Of a stretch of DNA of 43,996 nucleotides, positions 16,349 through 25,955 are shown in pieces. The notes below the pieces were generated by a model, which saw only the letters and a list, made by a program, of their open reading frames with translations, made no database searches and had not been told where the DNA came from. The stretch is from positions 1 to 43,996 of the forward strand of contig JAKSRD010000016.1 of NCBI GenBank assembly GCA_024403795.1. Direction: 5' to 3'. The first letter of the stretch is position 1; each line of letters starts with the position of its first letter. Origin of the DNA: Saccharofermentans sp. Lineage in GTDB: Bacteria > Bacillota > Clostridia > Saccharofermentanales > Saccharofermentanaceae. The translations under genes and the position numbers were made by a program.

Positions 16349-18319
16349 ATGCCGCTTTTAACACTTAGTGATATCACGATGATATTTGGTGAACGCCGTT
16401 TACTTGACGGTGTGTCTTTTCGAGTGAATAAAGGTGACAGGATCGCATTCGTCGGCGATAACGGAGCAGGTAAATCAACGCTGTTCAAGATAATAAAAGG
16501 AACGCTCACACCTGACGGCGGAGAAGTGATCCTTCACGGTAATACCATTGCCGGTTTTCTCTCGCAGAACATGGATGAACAGGACCTCTCGGGTGCATCA
16601 TTGAAGCCTTCGAATCTAATTGATATCGAGCTTAAGATCGATGAAGTAACTGCTGCGATCTCACGAAGATCAGACATGAATGAAGACGCTTCGGATCTTG
16701 TTATGGAACTTGCCGATCTTCATTCTCGTTATGAAGCATTGGGCGGTTATGATTACGAGTATCGTTTGAAGGATGCACTTGCAGGATTGGGTCTCGGCAA
16801 CATCTACGGAAGAGATGATTTTACCGATCTTTCCGGTGGTGAGAAGATGCGTGTTTGTCTCGCAAGATTGATCGTCGACAGACCTGACGTTCTTCTTCTC
16901 GACGAGCCTACAAACCATCTCGACATGGAAGCAGTCGAATGGCTCGAGAACTTTTTGAGTTCTTACGGCGGCGCAGTTTTTGTCATCACTCATGACAGAC
17001 ATTTTATCGATCAGGTCGCTACCAAAGTCATCGAATTGGACGGCGGTCACATCACTGAATATAAAGGCGGTTACACCGACTACAAGGAACAGAAAGAACA
17101 TTTTATCAAGTCGCAAAGTCTCGTTACGAAAGCATTGGAAGAAGAACTTGCGCATCAACTCGATGTTAAGCAGACGATGCTCTCTCACCGCAACATCAGC
17201 GGTTATCACCAGCGCGAGAAAATGGTTGCAAAACTTGAAGATGAACTCGAGGCTGCAAGATCGAAGCTTCCTTCCGGTTATGCGAAGATGAGCTTCAATG
17301 CGCAGCCTCTCGAGCGAAGCGGAAAGTCTGACAAGATCGTCCTTCAGGCTGACGATCTCGCAATGAGATTTGAAGACTGCGAAGAGGATCTTTTTGATTC
17401 ATTATCGTTCGAAGTAACAGCCGACGAGAAGCTTTTCCTTGCAGGCCCCAACGGTTGCGGAAAGACTACTTTACTTAAGCTTTTATCCGGTCATGCCGGT
17501 GACAAACTTCAAGGTTCATCAGGCACCGTTCTCATCGGCGGTTCGCTCTCGATGGGATACATGGAGCAGTTCGTTCCTTTTGAAGATGAAGGGCTCAGTT
17601 GCTTCGATGAACTAGTATCAAGAAGCGACATCGGTACGACTGAAGCACGCACTCTTCTTGCGCGTTTCGGCTTCAGAGGCGAAGACGCATTCAAGAAGAT
17701 CAACATGTTATCAGGCGGTGAGAGATCACGCCTTTATCTCTGCTGTCTCCTTCGCGAGAACCCTGACATTCTCTTCCTCGACGAGCCTACAAATCACCTG
17801 GATATCAATTCCAAAGAGATCCTCGAGGATGCAATTCAGGAATACAGCGGTGCAGTCATCTGCGTAAGCCACGACAGATTCTTCATCGACAAGTGCGCAG
17901 ACAAAGTTCTCGGCTTCAAAGATAAGCACGCTGCACTTTACGATTCATATTATTTCTATCGCAAGGCGATGCAGAATGATGCAGGTGCTGCTTCAGGAAG
18001 TGCAGGTAGTGCAAACGGTGTCAGCGGTGCGGCCGGTGATGCAACGGGTGCTGCGGAAGAAGTTCTCGAGACATCCAAATCTCAGAATGAGAATACTGTT
18101 CGCTCAGCAAATCGTGCGCAGGAACGCAAAGAATCTGCAAAGCGCCGCCAGAGGATCTCCGACATAGAGAAAGAGACTACGAAGCTTGAAGCCGAGCAGA
18201 AAGAACTCGAGGCGAAGTTCGGCGGCTCATGCAGCAGTGAAGATCTCAAGCGTTATGAGGAGAATGCAGCTAAGCTCTCAGCACTCTATGATGAGTATTT
18301 TGAACTGAACGAAGAGTAA
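16349..18319 (+). CDS. ABC-F family ATPase (Uup/EttA-like)
   Basis: The start at 16349 (MPLLTLSDITMIFGERRLL) follows TGAGGA; upstream in-frame ATGs lack family sequence. The 656-residue protein has two ATPase domains and no membrane helices. Domain 1 has GDNGAGKST, LSGGEKMR and LLLDEPTNHLD; domain 2 has GPNGCGKTT, LSGGERSR and LFLDEPTNHLD. The linker between them is the helical region that contacts the ribosome in ABC-F factors. A Gly/Ala/Ser-rich spacer (near 565-595) leads to a C-terminal coiled coil, as in Uup/YdiF types. Roles in translation rescue or antibiotic protection are known in the family; which applies is unclear. Confidence 0.88.
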   Translation: MPLLTLSDITMIFGERRLLDGVSFRVNKGDRIAFVGDNGAGKSTLFKIIKGTLTPDGGEVILHGNTIAGFLSQNMDEQDLSGASLKPSNLIDIELKIDEVTAAISRRSDMNEDASDLVMELADLHSRYEALGGYDYEYRLKDALAGLGLGNIYGRDDFTDLSGGEKMRVCLARLIVDRPDVLLLDEPTNHLDMEAVEWLENFLSSYGGAVFVITHDRHFIDQVATKVIELDGGHITEYKGGYTDYKEQKEHFIKSQSLVTKALEEELAHQLDVKQTMLSHRNISGYHQREKMVAKLEDELEAARSKLPSGYAKMSFNAQPLERSGKSDKIVLQADDLAMRFEDCEEDLFDSLSFEVTADEKLFLAGPNGCGKTTLLKLLSGHAGDKLQGSSGTVLIGGSLSMGYMEQFVPFEDEGLSCFDELVSRSDIGTTEARTLLARFGFRGEDAFKKINMLSGGERSRLYLCCLLRENPDILFLDEPTNHLDINSKEILEDAIQEYSGAVICVSHDRFFIDKCADKVLGFKDKHAALYDSYYFYRKAMQNDAGAASGSAGSANGVSGAAGDATGAAEEVLETSKSQNENTVRSANRAQERKESAKRRQRISDIEKETTKLEAEQKELEAKFGGSCSSEDLKRYEENAAKLSALYDEYFELNEE

Positions 18320-18338
18320 GCTTGAAGTTTATTTTTTC

Positions 18339-18377
18339 GCAGACCGCAAGGTGTGTTTATAAGTGATCGTGGTCTGC
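18339..18377. other. Inverted repeat between the ABC-F gene and leuC
   Basis: GCAGACC (18339-18345) and GGTCTGC (18371-18377) are separated by 25 nt. No T-run follows on the plus strand, so it is not a standard terminator. I see no leucine-codon leader peptide or T-box here. Confidence 0.3.
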
Positions 18378-18449
18378 AGTCTGTTCTGCCACGGCTCGAT
18401 ACTACTGATCTTCAAAACTAACTTTACACCCTCCCGTAAAATCTTCTAT

Positions 18450-18477
18450 TTGGAAGAAAGGAATATTGTTGTAAAAT
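18450..18477 (+). promoter_or_regulatory. Possible promoter of the leu-ppx-ppk operon
   Basis: TTGGAA at 18450-18455 and TAAAAT at 18472-18477 with 16 bp between them lie 30 bp upstream of leuC, whose ATG follows a CGGAGGTGAT ribosome site. Moderate match only. Confidence 0.4.
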
Positions 18478-18507
18478 ATTTATTATTATTCTCGGAGGTG
18501 ATCTCAT

Positions 18508-19788
18508 ATGCCGATGACCATGACGCAGAAGATCCTGGCTGATCATGCAGGACTTGACAGTGTTGCGCCCGGAGATCTGATCGAAGCTAAGCTTGATTAT
18601 GTGATGGGTAATGACGTAACGACTCCGCCTGCGATCAAGGTTTTCGAGAAGCTCGGTGTAAAGGAGGTCTTCGATAAAGACAGGGTCTTGATGATACAGG
18701 ATCATTTTACTCCGAATAAGGATATTAAGTCGGCAGAGCTCAATAAGACGATGCGTTGTTTTGCACGTGAGCATGAGATCACACATTACTATGAGTTAGG
18801 CAGGAGAGAGATGGGGATCGAGCACGTCATTCTTCCGGATAACGGAATCGTGCTGCCGGGTGATCTTGTTATCGGTGCCGATTCACATACTTGTACTTAC
18901 GGTGCTTTGGGTTCTTTCTCGACAGGTGTCGGATCGACTGATCTGGCGTGTGCGATGGCAAGAGGCGTTACGTGGTTCAAGGTTCCTGAAGCGATCAAAG
19001 TTAATCTTACGGGCATGTTCAGAAAGTATGTTACAGGTAAGGATCTGATCTTGAACATTATCGGAAAGATAGGTGTTGACGGTGCGCTTTATAAGTCACT
19101 GGAATTCGGCGGCGAAGGAATAAAGGCGCTCTCGATGGACGGCAGATTGACTGTGTGCAACATGGCTGTCGAGTGCGGTGCGAAGAACGGTATTTTCCCG
19201 GTCGACAATTATACGTTGAAGTATATCTCAAGAACGAATCCTGACAGATTTATCAGGAGTGATTATAAGATCTATCAGGCAGATGAAGATGCGGAATACA
19301 GTCAGGTCTTGGACATCGATCTTGATGACATCGATCTGACAGTTGCGCTTCCTCATCTTCCTTCGAATACCAGGAAAGCATCGGAGTGTACTGACTTGAA
19401 GATCGATCAGGTCGTCATCGGTTCATGTACTAACGGAAGACTTGAAGACATTGCTGCTGCGGCAACGCTCCTTAAGGGACTTAAGGTTCATAAGGATGTC
19501 AGGTGCATAGTCATTCCGGGTTCGCAGATGGTATACAGACAGGCGCTCGAAAACGGTTGGCTGCAGGATCTTGATGACGCGGGATGCGTTATCTCGACAC
19601 CTACGTGCGGACCTTGTCTCGGCGGACATATGGGTGTTCTTGCGAAGGGCGAGAGATGCGTTTCGACTACTAACAGGAACTTTGTCGGACGAATGGGAGA
19701 TCCTGAATCGGAAGTCATCCTGAGCGGTGTGCCCGTTGCCGTAAGCTCGGCTGTGTTAGGCCGCGTCGGCACGCCTGATGAATTGTAA
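18508..19788 (+). CDS. leuC: 3-isopropylmalate dehydratase large subunit
   Basis: The 426-residue protein is the short (HacA-like) form of the aconitase-family large subunit, which isomerises 2- to 3-isopropylmalate in leucine synthesis with LeuD. The [4Fe-4S] cluster cysteines are in VIGSCTNGR and [10 protein letters not shown]. Further family signatures are [20 protein letters not shown] and [13 protein letters not shown]. leuD begins 14 nt downstream and leuB follows, so this is a leucine-biosynthesis operon. leuA is not in the window. Short-form enzymes of this kind can also act on homoaconitate, but the leuB neighbour favours isopropylmalate. Confidence 0.93.
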   Translation: MPMTMTQKILADHAGLDSVAPGDLIEAKLDYVMGNDVTTPPAIKVFEKLGVKEVFDKDRVLMIQDHFTPNKDIKSAELNKTMRCFAREHEITHYYELGRREMGIEHVILPDNGIVLPGDLVIGADSHTCTYGALGSFSTGVGSTDLACAMARGVTWFKVPEAIKVNLTGMFRKYVTGKDLILNIIGKIGVDGALYKSLEFGGEGIKALSMDGRLTVCNMAVECGAKNGIFPVDNYTLKYISRTNPDRFIRSDYKIYQADEDAEYSQVLDIDLDDIDLTVALPHLPSNTRKASECTDLKIDQVVIGSCTNGRLEDIAAAATLLKGLKVHKDVRCIVIPGSQMVYRQALENGWLQDLDDAGCVISTPTCGPCLGGHMGVLAKGERCVSTTNRNFVGRMGDPESEVILSGVPVAVSSAVLGRVGTPDEL

Positions 19789-19802
19789 GGGAGGACAATC
19801 GG

Positions 19803-20297
19803 ATGAAAGTTAGCGGTAAGGTTTTCAAATACGGCGACAATATCGATACCGATGTCATCATTCCTGCAAGACATCTGACTTCGGCTGATCCGGAGCATCT
19901 CAAGGCACATTGTATGGAAGATCTGGACGTTACTTTCAGAGACAGAGTCAAGGCCGGAGACATCATCGTGGCAGGGAAGAATTTCGGATGCGGTTCTTCG
20001 AGAGAACATGCACCCGTGGCGATAAAGGCGAGCGGAATATCGCTTGTTATCGCAAATGATTTTGCAAGGATCTTCTATCGTAATTCGATCAACGTCGGAC
20101 TTCCGATCCTGGAGTGTCCCGAGGCTGTCGGGAACATCTCTGAAGGGGATGAACTGGAAGCGGATTTTGATACCGGCGTCATTACGGATAAGACTACGGG
20201 AAAGAGCTTTTGTGCAAAGGCTTTTCCTGAGTTTATAAAGAACATTATGGAACAAGGCGGACTCGTCGGATATACGGAGTCCAAGGTAAGAGATTAA
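19803..20297 (+). CDS. leuD: 3-isopropylmalate dehydratase small subunit
   Basis: The 164-residue protein is the swivel domain partner of LeuC. It begins [21 protein letters not shown], the usual small-subunit opening, and contains [18 protein letters not shown] and [18 protein letters not shown], which line the active site. Length matches the short bacterial/archaeal form. An AGGGAGGA site lies inside the leuC-leuD gap of 14 nt. leuB follows after 11 nt. Confidence 0.93.
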   Translation: MKVSGKVFKYGDNIDTDVIIPARHLTSADPEHLKAHCMEDLDVTFRDRVKAGDIIVAGKNFGCGSSREHAPVAIKASGISLVIANDFARIFYRNSINVGLPILECPEAVGNISEGDELEADFDTGVITDKTTGKSFCAKAFPEFIKNIMEQGGLVGYTESKVRD

Positions 20298-20308
20298 GGG
20301 GTAAGATC

Positions 20309-21415
20309 ATGTCAAAAAAGTACACTATTGCAGTTATTCCGGGCGACGGAATAGGACCTGAAGTCACATCGGCAGCAGTTGAAGTTTTGCAGGCTGCATG
20401 CGCGCAGAGAGATATCGAGATCGAGATAAATGAATTGACAGCGGGAGGTGCTGCGATCGATAAGTTCGGCATACCGCTTCCGCAGGAGACGATCGATAAA
20501 GCAAAGGCCAGCGATGCTGTTTTACTCGGTGCGGTCGGTGGTCCCAAGTGGGATAATGTTGAGCCTGAGAAGAGACCGGAGAAGGCACTGCTCGGATTGA
20601 GACAGGGACTTGGTCTTTATGCGAATATCAGACCTGCTGTCGTTTACAGTGAGTTAATGGATGCTTCTCCGCTTAAGAAGCCCGGAAATATCGATCTCGT
20701 TATTGTAAGAGAGCTTACGGGCGGAATCTACTTCGGCAAGAACGGAGTATATCAGAGCGGCGATAAGCTTCCTGACGGTACGACGAAGGGAAAGATCGCA
20801 TTTGATACAGAGAGCTATTCGGAGGGCGAGATCAACAGGATCTTGAAGATCGCTTTCGAGCTCTCGATGAAGAGAAGAAAGAAGCTCACGCTTGTCGATA
20901 AGGCGAATGTCCTCGTGTCAAGCAGATTGTGGCGTAATCTCGCGAGCCAGATGAGCTTTGATTATCCCGAGGTCGAGCTGGAATGTCTGTATGTTGATAA
21001 TTGTGCGATGCAGCTTATCAGCAGACCGTCGAGCTTCGATGTTATAGTTACAAGTAATATCTTCGGTGATATCTTATCAGACGAAGCAGGACAGATAGTA
21101 GGTTCCGTAGGAATGCTTCCTTCTGCTTCGATAGGTGCGCCGAGAACACCCGGTATGTTCGAACCCATTCACGGTTCAGCACCGGATCTTGCAGGAAGAG
21201 ACGTTGCAAACCCTCTTGCTTCGATACTCTCTGCAGCAATGATGATGAGAACAATGTTTGGCGAAGAAGAGGTTGCAGCTTCAATAGAATTGGCCGTCAA
21301 GAAGGCACTCGCGACAGGTGCGCGTACAAGTGATATTACCTTCATCGGTGAAGGTGAACACATAACACCTATCGGAACGAGAGCCATGACGAAGACAGTC
21401 ATTGAAAATCTCTGA
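20309..21415 (+). CDS. leuB: 3-isopropylmalate dehydrogenase
   Basis: The 368-residue enzyme oxidises and decarboxylates 3-isopropylmalate using NAD. It begins with IAVIPGDGIGPEVT and has LGAVGGPKWDN, VRELTGGIYFG, the catalytic-lysine segment DKANVL, the metal-binding NIFGDILSDEAGQIVGS and the NAD-binding FEPIHGSAPDLAGRDVANP. All are standard in LeuB. It sits third in leuC-leuD-leuB. The stop is 25 nt before the ppx start, so polyphosphate genes are likely read from the same transcript. Confidence 0.94.
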   Translation: MSKKYTIAVIPGDGIGPEVTSAAVEVLQAACAQRDIEIEINELTAGGAAIDKFGIPLPQETIDKAKASDAVLLGAVGGPKWDNVEPEKRPEKALLGLRQGLGLYANIRPAVVYSELMDASPLKKPGNIDLVIVRELTGGIYFGKNGVYQSGDKLPDGTTKGKIAFDTESYSEGEINRILKIAFELSMKRRKKLTLVDKANVLVSSRLWRNLASQMSFDYPEVELECLYVDNCAMQLISRPSSFDVIVTSNIFGDILSDEAGQIVGSVGMLPSASIGAPRTPGMFEPIHGSAPDLAGRDVANPLASILSAAMMMRTMFGEEEVAASIELAVKKALATGARTSDITFIGEGEHITPIGTRAMTKTVIENL

Positions 21416-21440
21416 TACGTTCGGAAAGAAGGAAGTAACG

Positions 21441-22979
21441 ATGGCTAAGAAGCTTCTCGCTGTAATTGATATCGGTTCCCTTACGGCGCGACTTAAGATA
21501 TTTGAGATAGGGTCAAACGGCAAGCCGAAAGAGGTCGAGGCAGTCCGTAAGTTTACGGGACTCGGCACACAATCTTACAGCTCGGGGATCATTCAGACGA
21601 ATCAGGTTGACGAGCTTTGCAAGTGCCTCAAGATGTTCGATGAGAAGTGCAAGGAATACCGCGTTGCGCGTGTTTTCTGCGTTGCTACTTCCGCATTCAG
21701 AGATGCTTCAAATGCTGAAGTCGTAATAGAGAAGGTAAGGACCAGAACGGGCTTCAAGATCCATGTTCTCGATAACTCGATGGAGCGTTACTATCAGACG
21801 CTTGCTGTTCAGGCTCTGTATCCCGATTTTGCAAGCATGATCGCTGACGGTACCATGATGCTCGATATCGGTTCAGGTTCGATCCAGGCGTCGGTATATG
21901 ATAAGTCCGAATTCATCTTCAGCCAGAACCTTCTTCTCGGTTCACTCAGGATCGCCGGGATGCTAGCCGATCTTCAGAATAAGACAACTCATTATGAAGA
22001 AGTTATCGAAGAGTTCATTTCTCAGGATTTTGAAGATTATCACGCAGTTGAACCTAAAGGAATCACATACAAGAATCTCATAGCATTCTCCGGTGAGATG
22101 GGTTATATCAAGAAGCTTGCAGGATACGATTCAATGGATTCGGCAGTGGTCAGGAAAGAGGAATTCCTCAAGGCTTACGATTATCTCCTTAAGACAAGAC
22201 CTGCCGATCTGACACTCAACGATAACATTCCGTCCATGATCGCTCCGCTGCTTTTGCCTACGGCGCTTCTCATAAAGAACATGCTTGAATACACGGGCGT
22301 TGATACAATCTATCTGCCGCATGCATCGCTCTCGGACGGCATCATCTATTACTACTGCGTAAAAGCACATGAGTTCAAGCCGGAGATATCGCCGGACAGT
22401 TATCTTATCTCTGCGTCCAGACACATCGCGAAGCGTTACCGCTCGAGTAAGAAACATATCGAATATGTTGAGCAGACGGCGCTTAAGTTTTTCGATGAGA
22501 CAAGGAAGATCAGCGGACTCGGAAGCCGTGACCGACTGCTGTTGCAGGTTGCCGTATCTCTTCATGAGATAGGCAAATTCGTTCATTCCAGAAATCACAG
22601 CGAGGCTGCATATTCGATAATCAAGAACACAAATCTCATGGGTCTTGATCATGACGAGATCAATATGGTCGCGATCATTGTAAGGCTCTATCCGAGAAGT
22701 AATCCATACGACAGTTACTACTATTCGCTTCTCCCGAGTGACCGGAAAGTCATAGTATCGAAGCTCACTTCTATCCTCAAGATAGCCGACGCGCTCGATG
22801 CTTCACACAAGGAGAAGGGTGACAATATTCAGTGCAAGATCAAAGACGGAGAATTCGTCATAACATGCGATACTTCCGAAGACATGTCCTTTGAGAAATG
22901 GGCATTCGAGAACAGAAGCAATATGTTCGAAGATGTTATGGGAATTAAGCCGGTCCTTAAGACCAGGAGGAGAGGCTGA
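21441..22979 (+). CDS. ppx: Ppx/GppA-family exopolyphosphatase
   Basis: The start at 21441 (MAKKLLAVIDIGSLT) follows GAAGGAAG; an ORF beginning at 21402 overlaps leuB and lacks family sequence at its front. The 512-residue protein has the ASKHA ATPase-like fold: phosphate-1 loop AVIDIGSLTARLKI, phosphate-2 loop MLDIGSGSIQASV (residue 142 on, with GSGS where GGGS is usual), then a C-terminal HD-like domain containing LHEIGKF (His375) and RNHSEAAYSIIKN. The family removes terminal phosphate from polyphosphate or pppGpp. The ppk1 gene overlaps its stop codon, which supports a polyphosphate role. Confidence 0.88.
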   Translation: MAKKLLAVIDIGSLTARLKIFEIGSNGKPKEVEAVRKFTGLGTQSYSSGIIQTNQVDELCKCLKMFDEKCKEYRVARVFCVATSAFRDASNAEVVIEKVRTRTGFKIHVLDNSMERYYQTLAVQALYPDFASMIADGTMMLDIGSGSIQASVYDKSEFIFSQNLLLGSLRIAGMLADLQNKTTHYEEVIEEFISQDFEDYHAVEPKGITYKNLIAFSGEMGYIKKLAGYDSMDSAVVRKEEFLKAYDYLLKTRPADLTLNDNIPSMIAPLLLPTALLIKNMLEYTGVDTIYLPHASLSDGIIYYYCVKAHEFKPEISPDSYLISASRHIAKRYRSSKKHIEYVEQTALKFFDETRKISGLGSRDRLLLQVAVSLHEIGKFVHSRNHSEAAYSIIKNTNLMGLDHDEINMVAIIVRLYPRSNPYDSYYYSLLPSDRKVIVSKLTSILKIADALDASHKEKGDNIQCKIKDGEFVITCDTSEDMSFEKWAFENRSNMFEDVMGIKPVLKTRRRG

Positions 22980-25450
22980 TGGCTGCTAAGAAGAACGCGT
23001 CCGCGCGCAAGACAGATAAGACAACGGCAAAGGCAGAAGTGAAGAAAGTTTCCGCTAAGAAGACTTCATCCAAGAAGTCACCTGCCAAGAAGATGACTTC
23101 AAAGAATGAGACTGTAAAGAAGACTGTTGCGAAGAAAGCAACTTCCAAGCTCTCGAAAACATCCAAGCCTTCAGCTAAGGTCTCATCCTCCGGCAAGAAG
23201 TCTTCCAAGATCTCGAAAACCAAGAAGTCTCAAGTACCTCAGGAATCGGCAGCTTCTTTCCTCAGCGGCAATGATTACTTCTATAACCGTGAACTTTCTT
23301 GGCTCGGCTTTGAAGACAGGATACTTAATGAAGCAAGAGACACTAAGAATCCGCTTCTCGAGAGACTTAATTTCCTCGCTATCACCGCATCGAATCTTGA
23401 TGAGTTCTACATTGTAAGAGTAGCTTCATTAAGAGATATGCTGAGCATCGATTTTGCCGAGCGCGACATCGCAGGATTCTCCATCAACGAGCAGCTCGTA
23501 AGGATCGATCAGAAGACCAGAAAGACGATGGCTCTCATGTATTCGACATACGGCAGATCTCTCGTTCCTTCACTAGCGCAGGAGAAGATCTTCCTAAGAA
23601 ATTACGATGAACTTACAGAGCAGCAGAAAAACATCGCTGATACTTACTTTAAGAACGTTCTCTATCCGATCGTAACACCGATGGCCGTTGACTCATCGAG
23701 ACCGTTTCCGTTGATATACAACCGCATGCTCAACATGTGCGTCAGACTTGAGAACAACCCAAACATGCTTAAGCTCCAGGAGAGTGCGAATTCCGGTATT
23801 TCCAATGCGAAGAAAGCTGATAACGAAGACGAATTCAGATATGCGACCGTGCAGATCCCTACGGTCGTAAAGAGACTCTATCAGATCCCGACCGAAGACG
23901 GTGATGTTTTCGTTCCGGTCGAGCAGATCATCAGAGCAAATGTTGATATGCTCTTTGACGGTCAGAAGGTCGTAGCTACGGCGTTCTATCGTGTCATGCG
24001 TAATGCCGATCTTGATATCGATGAGGATGAAGCTGAAGACCTTCTCAAGGAGATCGAAGCACAGGTAAGACGCAGAAGATTCGGTGAGATCATCAGACTT
24101 GAGATCCAGGATGATATCGATGCCGATCTTAAGAACTATATCGTTGATGAGCTTGAAGTTGATGAGAAGGATATCTTCAGTGTTAACGGTCCAATTGACC
24201 TCACATTCCTCTCGAAGCTTACATCAGCATGCAAGGCGAAGCACCCGGAGCTCTGCTTCAAGGCGCATGAACCTGCTGAGTCGGCTTCATTTGACGGACC
24301 GGTCAGCGAGCTGGATATTTTCGAGCAGATAAGAAAGAAGGACAGGATCGTACATCATCCGTATGAGACTTTCGAGCCAGTGCTTGAATTTGTAAAGCAG
24401 GCGGCAAGAGATCCGAATGTTCTCGCTATTAAGCAGACATTGTACCGCGTTTCCGACAGATCACCGATCATCGCGTCTCTTTTGGAAGCAGCTCAGAACG
24501 GAAAGCAGGTAATGGTACTTGTTGAGCTTAAGGCAAGATTCGATGAAGAGAACAACATCAATTGGGCCAAGAAGCTTGAGAATGCCGGCTGCCATGTTAT
24601 CTACGGACTTGTCGGTCTCAAGACTCACAGTAAGATCACTCTCGTAGTAAGAAGTGAAGAGGACGGCATCAGAAGATATCTGCACCTTGCGACAGGTAAC
24701 TACAATGACGTAACTGCCAAGATCTATACGGATATCGGTCTGTTTACGGCTAATGAATCTTTCGGTGAGGATGCTTCGGAATTCTTCAACATGCTCTCCG
24801 GTTTCTCGATCCCGCAGTCCTGGAGACGCCTTATTCCCGCGCCCCTTTGGATGAAGGATTACTTTGTTGCAAGGATCGGAAGAGAAGCAGAGAATGCCAA
24901 AGCAGGTAAGCCTGCCCGTATCATCGCGAAGATCAATTCACTCGTTGATGAGACTGTCATCAAAGCTCTTTACAACGCCTCCAATGCAGGCGTAAAGATC
25001 GATCTCATCGTCAGAGGCATCTGCTGCTTAAGGGCAGGCGTTCCCGGCATGAGCGAGAACATCAGTGTACGTTCCATCACGGGCCGTTTCCTCGAGCATT
25101 CGAGAATATTCTATTTCTATAATGAAGGTCACGAAGACATCTATCTCGCATCAGCGGACTGGATGCCGCGTAACCTCAACCGACGTGTGGAACTTCTGTT
25201 CCCTGTGGAGGATCCTGACTGCAGAGCCAGAGTTAAGGAAGTCCTTGAAGTTGAGCTTGCAGATACCATAAGAGCACATATCATGGAGCCTGACGGTTCT
25301 TATGTTAAGCCCGATCTTCGCGGCAAAGAGAAGATCGATTCACAGCAGCGGTTCATCGAACTTGCCGACAGTGCAATCGCTGAAAGGCACATAAGTGTTG
25401 ATAATCGTGAGTTTATTCCGGAGGAAAGCCCGAAAATAGGCAAAACTTAA
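22979..25450 (+). CDS. ppk1: Polyphosphate kinase 1 with a histone-like N-terminal tail
   Basis: The ATG shares one base with the ppx stop (TGATG), so the pair is translationally coupled. The 823-residue protein starts with an 88-residue tail of Lys, Ser, Ala and Thr (28 lysines by count), then the standard PPK1 core of about 730 residues. NDYFYNRELSWLGFEDRIL opens the N domain; GLKTHSKITLVVR holds the phosphorylated histidine, His550; LEHSRIFYF holds the second conserved histidine, His707; SADWMPRNLNRRVE closes the active site. PPK1 makes polyphosphate from ATP reversibly. The tail is not part of the usual enzyme and could bind polyphosphate or DNA, or be modified. Confidence 0.93.
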   Translation: MAAKKNASARKTDKTTAKAEVKKVSAKKTSSKKSPAKKMTSKNETVKKTVAKKATSKLSKTSKPSAKVSSSGKKSSKISKTKKSQVPQESAASFLSGNDYFYNRELSWLGFEDRILNEARDTKNPLLERLNFLAITASNLDEFYIVRVASLRDMLSIDFAERDIAGFSINEQLVRIDQKTRKTMALMYSTYGRSLVPSLAQEKIFLRNYDELTEQQKNIADTYFKNVLYPIVTPMAVDSSRPFPLIYNRMLNMCVRLENNPNMLKLQESANSGISNAKKADNEDEFRYATVQIPTVVKRLYQIPTEDGDVFVPVEQIIRANVDMLFDGQKVVATAFYRVMRNADLDIDEDEAEDLLKEIEAQVRRRRFGEIIRLEIQDDIDADLKNYIVDELEVDEKDIFSVNGPIDLTFLSKLTSACKAKHPELCFKAHEPAESASFDGPVSELDIFEQIRKKDRIVHHPYETFEPVLEFVKQAARDPNVLAIKQTLYRVSDRSPIIASLLEAAQNGKQVMVLVELKARFDEENNINWAKKLENAGCHVIYGLVGLKTHSKITLVVRSEEDGIRRYLHLATGNYNDVTAKIYTDIGLFTANESFGEDASEFFNMLSGFSIPQSWRRLIPAPLWMKDYFVARIGREAENAKAGKPARIIAKINSLVDETVIKALYNASNAGVKIDLIVRGICCLRAGVPGMSENISVRSITGRFLEHSRIFYFYNEGHEDIYLASADWMPRNLNRRVELLFPVEDPDCRARVKEVLEVELADTIRAHIMEPDGSYVKPDLRGKEKIDSQQRFIELADSAIAERHISVDNREFIPEESPKIGKT

Positions 25451-25482
25451 ACTATATGACATAGAAATGACGCACTAAAAGA

Positions 25483-25488
25483 TATAAT
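25483..25488 (+). promoter_or_regulatory. -10 box upstream of the deleted surface-protein gene
   Basis: TATAAT lies 57 bp before the ATG at 25545. No well-spaced -35 is evident. No terminator is seen between ppk1 and this point, so read-through from ppk1 is also possible. Confidence 0.3.
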
Positions 25489-25544
25489 TAAGGTAGATAA
25501 CTAACATTATTTTTATCTTTTGATTATTATTTGAGGTGCGCATC

Positions 25545-25906
25545 ATGATGAAAGAACGTGCTAAAAAGCTGGCAGCATTTGGAATAGCTTCGTTGATTGC
25601 AATAGGTTCGTTGCCTTTGCAGCCCATTCATCGGGTTATTGCCGATACGACAGATCCACAGAAACTCAAAGTTTCCAAGACTGTTACTTGGGATCCGGAG
25701 AAAACTAAAGATAAGGCAGAGATCGTAATTAAGAGTGACGTTCCGAAGCTGACGCAGAACAAGGTTTTGTTCATCGGTACATTGTGCGGAGCACACACCC
25801 TGACTGCAGAGACGATCAGGACTTCGATCGAGTCGATCGCAGTTCCCTCGGCGGTGTAGTTGTGATCGTTTGCACGTTGAAGAAGAAAAAGAAGAGCGTT
25901 CAGTAA
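25545..25906 (+). pseudogene. Deleted copy of a large surface-protein gene
   Basis: Translation from 25545 (GAGG eight bases upstream) gives a signal peptide and about 100 residues ending at a stop at 25859. Residues TVTWD, SDVPKLTQNKVLFIGTLCGA and HTLTAETI match the N-terminus of the 2198-residue protein encoded at 29353, in DNA as well as protein. Just before the stop, a -1 frame reads GGVVVIVC then TLKKKKKSVQ and stops at 25906. That is a membrane anchor with a basic tail, the normal end of a surface protein. So a gene start and a gene end appear joined out of frame after loss of the middle. The 102-residue secreted product may still be made. Confidence 0.65.
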
Positions 25907-25927
25907 TCGGTCATGAAATGAATTAGC

Positions 25928-25955
25928 AGAGGCTGTCCTTCGGGGCAGCCTCTTT
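25928..25955 (+). terminator. Terminator after the deleted surface-protein gene
   Basis: AGAGGCTG / CAGCCTCT stem with a UUCG-type tetraloop, followed by TTTATT. It lies 22 nt after the out-of-frame C-terminal stop, supporting that stop as the original gene end. Confidence 0.8.

Noticed and set aside
18339..18377. Inverted repeat as a leucine-responsive attenuator or T-box before leuC
   Set aside because: No leucine-rich leader peptide, no T-box sequence and no terminator T-run were found; kept only as an unexplained inverted repeat.
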